From: JARYMI01 sp037444845
GTDB taxonomy: Bacteria > Acidobacteriota > Aminicenantia > Aminicenantales > UBA8522
Length of the DNA: 5,100 bases
Direction of reading: 5' to 3'
Assembly: GCA_037444845.1 (NCBI GenBank)
Contig: JBBILQ010000102.1
Coordinates: 1-5,100 of the forward strand
In this document: in pieces, positions 1-5,097 of the stretch
Numbering within the stretch: the stretch's first letter is position 1
Layout of the letters: the number at the start of each line of letters is the position of its first letter
Program-made: the position numbers and the translations under genes
The notes under the pieces: generated by a model
Told to the model about the DNA's origin: nothing
What the model saw: only the letters and a program-made list of their open reading frames with translations
Databases searched by the model: none

Positions 1-356
1 GAATGCGCGCCGTGCTGCGCCGGCACATCGCCGGCCGGGAAGAAGAAGTCTTTAAATGCGGGGAGCTGTTCGTGGATTTTTCAAAGCGCCTGGTTGAAGT
101 AAAGGGAGCTCCTGTCCACTTGACTCCCAACGAGTATGACATCCTTAAGATGCTCGCCCAGAATGCCGGGAAGGTGGTAACTCGTCAGCAGATCATGAAG
201 GAGATCTGGCAGAAGGACGACCAATTTGAGGGGATCGACCATCTCCTCAGGGTGACGATTAGCAATCTGCGGTATAAAATCGAGCCTTTCCCCGAGCGGC
301 CCGCCTATGTTCTCACGGAGCCCGGCATCGGATACAGGCTCCGGTCGGAATTCTAA
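1..356 (+). CDS. KdpE-like response regulator, C-terminal DNA-binding half (5' partial)
   Basis: This is the 3' end of a two-component response regulator of the OmpR/PhoB family. The visible 117 residues begin with the inter-domain linker (MRAVLRRH). They continue into a complete winged-helix DNA-binding domain, about residues 19-114: the HLTPNEYDILKML helix and turn (39-51), GKVVTRQQIMKEIW (56-69), a recognition helix around HLLRVTISNLRYKIE (80-94), and the C-terminal wing TEPGIGYRL (105-113). The wing sequence, the LLR before the recognition helix and the short tail resemble KdpE more than PhoB or PhoP. The phosphoacceptor receiver domain should lie upstream of base 1. The ATG at base 3 is therefore internal, and bases 1-2 belong to the previous codon. 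A potassium transporter gene follows on the same strand, which fits a KdpE-like role in potassium or osmotic control, but no kdpFABC is present. The subfamily is likely, not certain. Confidence 0.9.
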   Translation, partial: MRAVLRRHIAGREEEVFKCGELFVDFSKRLVEVKGAPVHLTPNEYDILKMLAQNAGKVVTRQQIMKEIWQKDDQFEGIDHLLRVTISNLRYKIEPFPERPAYVLTEPGIGYRLRSEF

Positions 357-380
357 AGGTCTGATCTGATAATAAAAAAA

Positions 381-402
381 TTGACGCTCTTTTGACTTGT
401 CT
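381..402 (+). promoter_or_regulatory. Two 11-bp tandem TTGAC units upstream of the potassium transporter
   Basis: TTGACG (381-386) is followed after five bases by TTGACT (392-397), so the motif repeats with a period of exactly 11 bp. A run of seven A (374-380) lies directly upstream. Direct hexamers spaced 11 bp apart are the known binding form of OmpR/PhoB-family dimers. The same motif and period recur upstream of the nucleotidase gene. TTGAC also matches the sigma-70 -35 hexamer: TTGACG with a 17-base spacer leads to TATCCC (404-409), a poor -10. An operator, a -35 element, or both, are possible. Confidence 0.5.
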
Positions 403-418
403 CTATCCCCCCCTCATT

Positions 419-424
419 TAAAAT
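419..424 (+). promoter_or_regulatory. Candidate -10 hexamer of the potassium transporter promoter
   Basis: TAAAAT differs from the sigma-70 -10 consensus at one position. It lies 21 bases after TTGACT, which is too long for an ordinary -35/-10 pair but acceptable if an activator bound at the tandem repeats replaces the -35 contact. Transcription would then start near base 431, leaving a leader of about 70 bases. The spacer includes a C7 tract (407-413). Confidence 0.35.
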
Positions 425-471
425 AGAAGAATACATGTCCTGTTCTTGAAACATGACTAGAGCTGGAAAAA

Positions 472-498
472 ATGAAACCTGCTTTGACTCGAGGCTGA
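472..498 (+). other. Possible 8-codon leader ORF before ktrB
   Basis: An ATG at 472 opens a short frame (MKPALTRG) that stops with TGA at 496-498, one base before the ATG of the transporter at 500. The transporter's ribosome binding site (GAGG, 491-494) lies inside this mini-ORF, so its translation could couple to or modulate ktrB initiation. The Shine-Dalgarno in front of the mini-ORF is weak (AGAGCTGG around 459-466). Chance occurrence is quite possible. Confidence 0.2.
491..494 (+). promoter_or_regulatory. Ribosome binding site of ktrB
   Basis: GAGG lies five bases before the ATG at 500 and supports that start. The only earlier ATG nearby (472) is in another frame. Confidence 0.55.
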
Positions 499-499
499 A

Positions 500-1906
500 A
501 TGGTGCCCACAGAATGGCTTGACTTGGCCAAACATCCGGTCTCCGGGAAAAAGGAATTCAAGCCTGTCTCCCTTTCTTTAAAGAACCTTAATCCCGTTCA
601 ATTGCTTGTCGTCGGATATTTCTTGGTCACGCTAACCGTGTCGTGTCTGTTGATGCTTCCCCTGGCCTCGGCAAAAAACGAGACGCAGCCGTTCATTGAC
701 GCGCTGTTCGTGGCCTCCTCTGGAATCAGCACTACAGGACTCACCCCGGTGGACATCGGAACGTATTATTCTTTGTTCGGACAAATCGTCCTGCTCGTCG
801 ATTTTCAGGTCGGGGGCTTAGGATATATGGCAATCGTCGTCTGGCTGGCTGGCTTGCTCCACAAAAGGCTCTCCATTAAAAGCCATCTGATTGCCAAAGA
901 ATCCCTGGCCGGAACCATTTGGTTGAGCAGCGGCCACTTTTTCCGGAAGGTTGTCGCTTTCACGGTTTTCTTTGAACTATCGGGGGGGCTGTTTCTGGCC
1001 GCTTATTGGACAAAATATGTTTCTCTGCCAAGAGCCATCTATTGGAGCATTTTCCATTCGATCTCGGCTTTTTGCACAGCCGGGTTTGGTCTTTTTTCGG
1101 ATAGCCTGGCGCGCTTCCAGAACAGCATCTTTGTGAACTTAACTATAACTCTCCTTTCCCTGTGCGGGGCGATTGGATTTTTCGCGCTGGCTGATTTTGT
1201 TCTGCTGGCAAAAAGCAAGATGGGGGTGCGACGGAGAACGCAGCTGTCCACCCACACCAAGCTGGCCGCCCTGGTCACGCTCGCGGCAATTTCCGCAGGG
1301 GCGATAACGATATTCTTCTTAGAGAAATGGCCGGCTGAGACGACATCATTCCAGAAAGTCATGTCGTCCTCATTTCAGGCTATCTCAGCTTCTACGACCG
1401 ACGGCTTCAGCACCATGAATATCGGCGCGATGACCAGCAGTTCTCTGGTTCTGATCTTATTATTAATGATTGTCGGCGCTTCTCCCGGCAGCACAGGGGG
1501 CGGGATAAAGACAACAACGTTCGGTATCATTTTCTGTGCGGCAAAGTCGCAATTAACCAATCGCAGTGATTGCAACGTCTTTAAAAGAAGGATTCCCGAT
1601 GAGGTCGTCCGAAAGTCTTTTTCTGTATTTTTTCTTTTTTTCATGGTGATGATCATCGATATATTAATTATGTGCCGGACAGAGCAAGTCCCCTTTCTGT
1701 CTCTGATTTTCGAAACTGGATCCGCTCTGGGAAATACAGGACTATCCACGGGGATTATGTCCAGCCTCAGTTGGCTCGGAAAACTCCTGCTGAGCCTGAC
1801 GATGTTCATCGGGCGCGTAGGTCCTCTCACCATTGGCCTGGCCCTGGCAGGAAAAAAGAAGGATGCTCGCTTTTGCTATGCGGACGGCGATGTTTTCGTT
1901 GGCTGA
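500..1906 (+). CDS. ktrB: KtrB/TrkH-family potassium transporter, membrane subunit
   Basis: This is an integral inner-membrane subunit for potassium uptake, 468 residues and apparently complete. It shows the four membrane-pore-membrane repeats of the family. The four selectivity-filter loops are STTGL (77-81), TAGFG (193-197), TTDGF (299-303) and NTGLS (412-416), so each of the four filter glycines (G80, G195, G302, G414) is present. The intramembrane gating-loop signature GASPGSTGGGIKT is at 326-338. A conserved arginine occurs in FIGRVGPLT (R439). The first membrane helix (about 32-55) runs straight into pore loop 1, so the extra N-terminal helices of TrkH are missing; this and the C-terminal tail favour KtrB. 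Family members normally need a cytoplasmic nucleotide-binding RCK partner (KtrA/TrkA), and none is encoded here. It follows a KdpE-like regulator on the same strand after 143 bases, with its own candidate promoter. A G7 tract lies at 982-988. Confidence 0.93.
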   Translation: MVPTEWLDLAKHPVSGKKEFKPVSLSLKNLNPVQLLVVGYFLVTLTVSCLLMLPLASAKNETQPFIDALFVASSGISTTGLTPVDIGTYYSLFGQIVLLVDFQVGGLGYMAIVVWLAGLLHKRLSIKSHLIAKESLAGTIWLSSGHFFRKVVAFTVFFELSGGLFLAAYWTKYVSLPRAIYWSIFHSISAFCTAGFGLFSDSLARFQNSIFVNLTITLLSLCGAIGFFALADFVLLAKSKMGVRRRTQLSTHTKLAALVTLAAISAGAITIFFLEKWPAETTSFQKVMSSSFQAISASTTDGFSTMNIGAMTSSSLVLILLLMIVGASPGSTGGGIKTTTFGIIFCAAKSQLTNRSDCNVFKRRIPDEVVRKSFSVFFLFFMVMIIDILIMCRTEQVPFLSLIFETGSALGNTGLSTGIMSSLSWLGKLLLSLTMFIGRVGPLTIGLALAGKKKDARFCYADGDVFVG

Positions 1907-1926
1907 TCGCAATGAGATGCGATCAG
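1903..1926 (+). other. Perfect 9-bp hairpin spanning the ktrB stop codon
   Basis: CTGATCGCA (1903-1911) and TGCGATCAG (1918-1926) are perfect inverted repeats around a 6-base loop. The TGA stop of ktrB is inside the left arm. No T tract follows, so this is not a canonical intrinsic terminator. It could stabilise the mRNA 3' end, help factor-dependent termination, or be a protein-binding dyad. Confidence 0.45.
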
Positions 1927-2018
1927 TAGCGCATGGTTTCCATTTCTCCTCTTCCGGTGAAGGCCAGCCTTCTGGTCAAAGAAGGTGCTTGAGCTTTTCA
2001 GAGAAGCGAAGGACACCT

Positions 2019-2047
2019 GGGGGCGGCCCTTGCTGAGGGCCGCCCTC
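2019..2047. terminator. G+C-rich hairpin between convergent genes, probable shared terminator
   Basis: GGGCGGCCC (2021-2029) pairs perfectly with GGGCCGCCC (2037-2045) around a 7-base loop. The stem extends by one G-T wobble and one G-C pair to 2019-2047. It sits between the 3' ends of ktrB and the minus-strand nucleotidase, the usual place for a bidirectional terminator. Neither strand has a clear T tract after the stem, so termination would be of the T-poor or Rho-assisted kind. I see no gene in the remainder of 1907-2085. Confidence 0.55.
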
Positions 2048-2085
2048 CCTGCTGAAGATAGCCCCCACTTTAGCGGTGCTCCCCC

Positions 2086-3726
2086 TCATTGCAGCGCTTT
2101 ATCGATGATCCTTCCTTCAGCGCGGTAGTTGAGGATTTTCTTTCCGGCCATATAGTCCCGCACGACGTTGTATTCGAAGAGCCCGGTATGTTGGAAAGCG
2201 AAAGGTGTAAGCCCCATGGAAAGGAGAAATTTGTGGAGCTGTTCAGTGAGCGCCACCCAGTAGACGCCTTCAAGATTAACGGGATTGCCGTTGATTTTTA
2301 TGGAGAAGGGATCGACGCGGCCCCACTCCATAATTCCATGTTGTAAGTTATAGATGAGCTGCTCCGGCGACATAGGCGTCTTGCTCGAATCATACTCAAA
2401 TGTCAAACCCGAGACCTGCATGGACAGGTCGTCCGTGTACTCCACTCTCGAAACAGAATATTCTAAGCCAGCGAGGATTTGCGCTCCGGCCAGAAGCACG
2501 GTATCGATCTTGAACCCGAGTCCAGAGATTGGGTCATAGCCGTAGGGGACAGACCTAAGGATGTCATTCCCGACGACTTTTCCTCTGTAGATTTTATNNN
2601 NNNNNNNNNCGATGTAGCCGTTGGCCTCGAGGGCGATGTCAACGGGATACCCGGCTTTAGCAACGGCCGTTTTGATGGCGTCAGCGAGAAGGTTACCCAG
2701 GGGAGTATCGCGGTTCTCGCTTCCGTCTTCCCATTTCTCCTCGAGGTCCCAGGGCGCCGTGGCGATGTGCTTAGTGTAAACCGGGCCGAACCGGGGGTCA
2801 AAAAGAATCCCCAGGCGCAGGGAAAGCAAGGTTGGAAACAGCGTCCAGTCTTTTCTGACGCGCCAGTCGATAGGATGGAGAGTAGCGTTAGAAAGACTAA
2901 CCGCACTGCCGTCGACCCTGACAGTGAGCTCGCCCAGATAGCGGCCGAACTCGCCGGCCTGGACGATAATCTTGCCGTTGACTTCGATCGGCTCAAAGAG
3001 AGCATCGTGAGTGTGGCCGCCGACGATGATGTCGATCCCCGGAACCTGGGAAAGCCCCGCCACATCATACATTTTCCCCAAGTGAGAAAGGCAGACGACG
3101 ACATCGGCGCCTTCCACGTTTCTCAGCATGAAGGCAGCCTGGCCGGCTGCTGCGAAGGGATCGCTGAGAATCGCGTTGATTTCGGGCGAATAGTTAATCT
3201 CGTCCGTGTTCACGACACCGACGATCCCGACCTTGACTTTCCCAACCTGCTTGATGAGGTACGGCTTGACGAAATTCTTGAGCGCCGGCATTCCCTCCAA
3301 ATTCACGTTGGCGCAGAGAATCGGCAGGCTGACAGGCGTTCCACTGCCGAGCTGGCCGCTAAGAACGCCTAACAAGGCCTCCAGCCCCAGGTCAAACTCG
3401 TGGTTGCCGAGGCACATGACGTCATACAGACCTTCCATGATCTTGAGCTCGGGGTAACCCAGGTACTTGTTGAATTCAAACGTGCCGACAAAGACGTCGC
3501 CGGCGTTCAAGACCAGGACGTTCTGTTTTTCTGCTTTTATCTCCTTGATGAGACTGGACATCCTGTCAATGCCGCCCCATCTATCCAGGGGGCCGTAGGG
3601 AAACAGGGTCGAGTGGGTGTCGTTGGTGTGCAGGATGGTCAGGGTGCGTTTCTCGGCAAACGAGACCGGGGGTAGGGCAATAATCAAAAATCCAAGAACA
3701 AGACAGCCAAAAAACCTTCTTTTCAT
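2086..3726 (-). CDS. Secreted 5'-nucleotidase / metallophosphatase (UshA-type family)
   Basis: This is a probable exported nucleotidase that removes phosphate from nucleotides or related phosphoesters outside the cytoplasm. It has 546 codons, including five made ambiguous by Ns. A Sec signal peptide (MKRR, hydrophobic core to about 20, cleavage probably after SFA at 22-24) precedes a two-metal calcineurin-like phosphoesterase domain. That domain shows HTNDTHS (33-39; metal ligands D36, H38), NAGD (74-77; D77), GNHEFD (107-112; N108 ligand, H109/D112 catalytic pair), H215 in SHLG, and GGHTH (236-240; H238, H240). The C-terminal 5'-nucleotidase domain follows from about 330, with TPLGNLLADA (341-350), the substrate-site ANGYI motif (368-372) interrupted by Ns, and HTGLFEYNVVRDYM (513-526). 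Substrate preference (5'-nucleotide, 2',3'-cyclic nucleotide, UDP-sugar) cannot be read from this. The ATG is fixed by a strong AGGAGG seven bases upstream. It lies 82 bases after the DUF2784-like gene, with a tandem TTGAC array in between. Confidence 0.93.
   Translation of the reverse strand: MKRRFFGCLVLGFLIIALPPVSFAEKRTLTILHTNDTHSTLFPYGPLDRWGGIDRMSSLIKEIKAEKQNVLVLNAGDVFVGTFEFNKYLGYPELKIMEGLYDVMCLGNHEFDLGLEALLGVLSGQLGSGTPVSLPILCANVNLEGMPALKNFVKPYLIKQVGKVKVGIVGVVNTDEINYSPEINAILSDPFAAAGQAAFMLRNVEGADVVVCLSHLGKMYDVAGLSQVPGIDIIVGGHTHDALFEPIEVNGKIIVQAGEFGRYLGELTVRVDGSAVSLSNATLHPIDWRVRKDWTLFPTLLSLRLGILFDPRFGPVYTKHIATAPWDLEEKWEDGSENRDTPLGNLLADAIKTAVAKAGYPVDIALEANGYIXXXXXKIYRGKVVGNDILRSVPYGYDPISGLGFKIDTVLLAGAQILAGLEYSVSRVEYTDDLSMQVSGLTFEYDSSKTPMSPEQLIYNLQHGIMEWGRVDPFSIKINGNPVNLEGVYWVALTEQLHKFLLSMGLTPFAFQHTGLFEYNVVRDYMAGKKILNYRAEGRIIDKALQ
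2598..2609. other. Run of 12 Ns inside the nucleotidase gene
   Basis: Twelve unknown bases fall in codons 373-377 of the nucleotidase, directly after the conserved ANGYI motif of the C-terminal domain. The reading frame is open on both sides at the given length. Codon 373 must read GNN and codon 377 NAT. The true length of the gap is uncertain. Confidence 0.95.
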
Positions 3727-3733
3727 CCGAAAG

Positions 3734-3739
3734 CCTCCT
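3734..3739 (-). promoter_or_regulatory. Strong ribosome binding site of the nucleotidase
   Basis: The minus strand reads AGGAGG, a full anti-16S match, seven bases before the ATG at 3726. It is the strongest Shine-Dalgarno in the window and settles the start. Confidence 0.85.
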
Positions 3740-3758
3740 TTTTGTGCATTTCGCTTAA

Positions 3759-3764
3759 AGGATA
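3759..3764 (-). promoter_or_regulatory. Candidate -10 hexamer of a nucleotidase promoter
   Basis: TATCCT on the minus strand lies 20 bases after the last TTGACA of the tandem array (3790-3785). The match is weak and the spacing long, as expected only if a bound activator substitutes for the -35 contact. The box-to--10 arrangement resembles that before ktrB. Confidence 0.25.
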
Positions 3765-3779
3765 GGTCCGGCCGGGAAG

Positions 3780-3823
3780 GAAGTTGTCAAAAAGTTGTCA
3801 AGAATTCGTCAAGAGTTGGTTAA
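3780..3823 (-). repeat. Four tandem 11-bp TTGAC repeats, probable response-regulator operator
   Basis: Read on the minus strand, four consecutive 11-bp units are TTAACCAACTC (3823-3813), TTGACGAATTC (3812-3802), TTGACAACTTT (3801-3791) and TTGACAACTTC (3790-3780). The last two differ by one base. The array starts inside the last codons of the DUF2784-like gene, covers its stop codon and ends 53 bases before the nucleotidase start. Tandem hexamers with an 11-bp period are typical of OmpR/PhoB-family binding. TT(A/T/C)ACA with this spacing is the form known for Bacillus PhoP; the other strand reads TTGTCA repeats, which recall the CTGTCA of the Escherichia coli Pho box. Placement before a secreted nucleotidase suits phosphate-starvation control, which is an inference. 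Confidence 0.6.
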
Positions 3824-4201
3824 TAATCCCCGCTTGCGTCTCCAATCCCGAATGTTCGTCCAGAGCGAGGCGCCGAGCGCGGAAACGAGCAGAATGAGGG
3901 TGAATATGTCTACGATCCTCTGGCTGACCTCCCAGCCGGTGAAAGAATCGACGAGGAACTTGGTGTAGGAGCTTGGCAGATCATGGATGCCCAGTTTTGC
4001 CCTGACCTTCCAGTGCCAATCCGTGCTCGGGCAGTAGCCATAGCCGTACCAGATGCCCAGGATGAACCAGGAAAAGGCCGTGAGGAGAATCACGATGAGG
4101 TTCGCCAGCCGCGTCTTCTTCCATGCCCAGCCGAAGAGGATGAGGAGGATGATCGCAGAATGGAAGGCGAAGAAAAATTTGTCGAGAAAGGCGAACAACA
4201 C
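3809..4201 (-). CDS. DUF2784-like small membrane protein
   Basis: This is a 130-residue predicted inner-membrane protein of unknown function. It has hydrophobic segments at about 8-26, 32-53 and 95-115, with a basic end (RDWRRKRG, 118-125). Between segments 2 and 3 is an aromatic motif, WYGYGYCPSTDWHW (51-64), then a loop with GIHDLPSSY (71-79). The GYCPxTDWHW pattern and size match what I recall of DUF2784 proteins; the family has no established biochemical role that I know. The annotated start is GTG at 4201, two bases after the stop of the preceding gene, so the two are surely co-translated. The only good Shine-Dalgarno (AGGAG, 4220-4216) is 14 bases from that GTG but eight bases from an in-frame CTG at 4207-4205, which may be the real start. 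The last codons overlap the tandem repeat array. Confidence 0.82.
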   Translation of the reverse strand: MLFAFLDKFFFAFHSAIILLILFGWAWKKTRLANLIVILLTAFSWFILGIWYGYGYCPSTDWHWKVRAKLGIHDLPSSYTKFLVDSFTGWEVSQRIVDIFTLILLVSALGASLWTNIRDWRRKRGLLTNS

Positions 4202-4203
4202 CC

Positions 4204-5049
4204 TCAGGGACTGTTCTCCTGCTGGACTCCCCAGTCATCCTGGACACGGCCGAATCGGGCGGAGTCTTTATTGACGATGCGGCCGTCGAGCAGGTCAACG
4301 ACGCGACTCCGGGTTTTCTCGCGCCAGGCCATGATCATAAAAAATCCATCATGAATGGCCCACTCGGGATTCTGGCTGACAAATTCTCCCAGGGCCGTGA
4401 AACGATCAAATTTCCACTCGTAATCGACCGTCGCATTCGACCTGTCCAACTTGCGGATTCGCGTCACCTTGGTGACGACTTTTTCGCACAGCTTCAGGCA
4501 GGATAGGCTGAATTCGCCTTCGAATTCCTCACTCAGCTCTTTTTCATGGACGGGCGAGAGGAGAAAATATTTCAGAGGCAGGGAGAAAGAAAATCCTTCT
4601 TCGGGGCCGGCGATCAGGAATTCTGCCCCTTTCTCCGTCACTTCAAGTTGAATGTCATAGACGGCGTGAAGAGGCTGCTGGCGGAGCTTCGGGTCGAAGA
4701 CAATCCGCGGTTGGGAAAAAGAAAAAGCGATAAAACCTTCATGAGTCAGAGTCCTGAGAAGCCGGATAATCTTCGACTCCTTCTCTAAGGCGTTCAAAAC
4801 TTCGGCAGATTGCCTGGCGGCATTGAGCGAGGGCATGGGCATGTCCAGTTTGACGTGGTCAACGATCTTGCCCTCAGGCAGGACCAGAACAATCGGGCAA
4901 TCCAAGGCTGCGGAAAGCTTTTCCTGGGCCAGGCCGTTGGTGAGCCTTCCGTTTTTTCCCTGGCAGGAAACCTGGAGGGCAAAAAAAGCCAAAAGAGACA
5001 CAATCGCGAGAATGAGCACTAATTGGCCGGCCAGCTTCGTCTTTGACAC
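4204..5049 (-). CDS. Predicted membrane-anchored or lipoprotein-like protein, unknown function
   Basis: I do not recognise the family of this 281-residue protein. The N-terminus is a signal or anchor sequence: lysines at 3 and 5, a hydrophobic stretch at about 8-27, then VSC with cysteine 29. Cys29 could be lipidated, but glutamine rather than leucine at -3 makes this a poor lipobox, so an uncleaved anchor is also possible. The rest looks soluble, rich in beta-prone and charged segments, and would lie outside the cytoplasmic membrane. Other visible cysteines are C51 and the pair C184/C188 (CxxxC). The C-terminal part holds an aromatic patch, IHDGFFMIMAW (232-242). The start is GTG at 5049 with AAGGG eight bases upstream; an in-frame stop lies a short way further up and no other good start intervenes. 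It leads a pair with the DUF2784-like gene, so the two products may act together in the envelope. Confidence 0.75.
   Translation of the reverse strand: MSKTKLAGQLVLILAIVSLLAFFALQVSCQGKNGRLTNGLAQEKLSAALDCPIVLVLPEGKIVDHVKLDMPMPSLNAARQSAEVLNALEKESKIIRLLRTLTHEGFIAFSFSQPRIVFDPKLRQQPLHAVYDIQLEVTEKGAEFLIAGPEEGFSFSLPLKYFLLSPVHEKELSEEFEGEFSLSCLKLCEKVVTKVTRIRKLDRSNATVDYEWKFDRFTALGEFVSQNPEWAIHDGFFMIMAWREKTRSRVVDLLDGRIVNKDSARFGRVQDDWGVQQENSP
4216..4220 (-). promoter_or_regulatory. Ribosome binding site for the DUF2784-like gene
   Basis: AGGAG on the minus strand lies inside the end of the preceding gene. Its distance is eight bases to an in-frame CTG (4207-4205) that overlaps the upstream TGA, and 14 bases to the GTG (4201-4199). 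It therefore bears on which codon starts translation. Confidence 0.5.
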
Positions 5050-5062
5050 AGGGTCTACCCTT
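5050..5062 (-). promoter_or_regulatory. Ribosome binding site within a small dyad before the lipoprotein-like gene
   Basis: On the minus strand AAGGG (5062-5058) is the Shine-Dalgarno for the GTG at 5049. It is part of a palindrome, AGGGT (5061-5057), two bases, ACCCT (5054-5050), that ends directly before the GTG. In RNA this could fold as AGGG/CCCT around a 4-base loop and hide the ribosome binding site. Confidence 0.4.
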
Positions 5063-5083
5063 CTGTCCTGTCGTTCGGTTCCT

Positions 5084-5097
5084 ATTTTAGGCTAAAA
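5084..5097 (-). promoter_or_regulatory. Candidate -10 and operator-like dyad at the right edge
   Basis: TAAAAT (minus strand, 5089-5084) is a near-consensus -10 about 35 bases before the GTG of the lipoprotein-like gene. It overlaps a perfect dyad, TTTTAG (5085-5090), one base, CTAAAA (5092-5097). Any -35 would lie beyond the window edge. Confidence 0.25.

Noticed and set aside
433..455. Hairpin formed by CATGT (434-438) and ACATG (451-455) in the ktrB leader
   Set aside because: Only five pairs, A+T-rich and with a 12-base loop; likely chance.
425..499. A c-di-AMP riboswitch before ktrB, as found in front of some potassium transporter genes
   Set aside because: The leader after the candidate promoter is only about 70 bases, too short for that aptamer, and I see no matching conserved segments.
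1375..1833. Minus-strand frames of 152 and 107 codons opposite ktrB (the latter at 1039-1362)
   Set aside because: Both are antisense shadows of a gene that retains all four filter loops; no ribosome binding site or family resemblance was seen.
2463..3104. Second minus-strand frame (213 codons) inside the nucleotidase
   Set aside because: It is a shifted frame of the real gene, with Ser/Arg-rich composition typical of out-of-frame translation.
2479..3372. Long plus-strand open frame (297 codons) opposite the nucleotidase
   Set aside because: It is antisense to a gene with clear catalytic motifs and a strong ribosome binding site. Its translation shows no recognisable domain, and it also crosses the Ns.
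3705..3726. Cys8 of the nucleotidase as a lipidation site
   Set aside because: It is too close to the N-terminus, precedes the hydrophobic core and lacks a lipobox. A normal cleavage site (SFA) is present later.
3780..3823. The tandem repeats as a CRISPR or satellite array
   Set aside because: Units of 11 bp without spacers, only four copies and a promoter position fit an operator far better.
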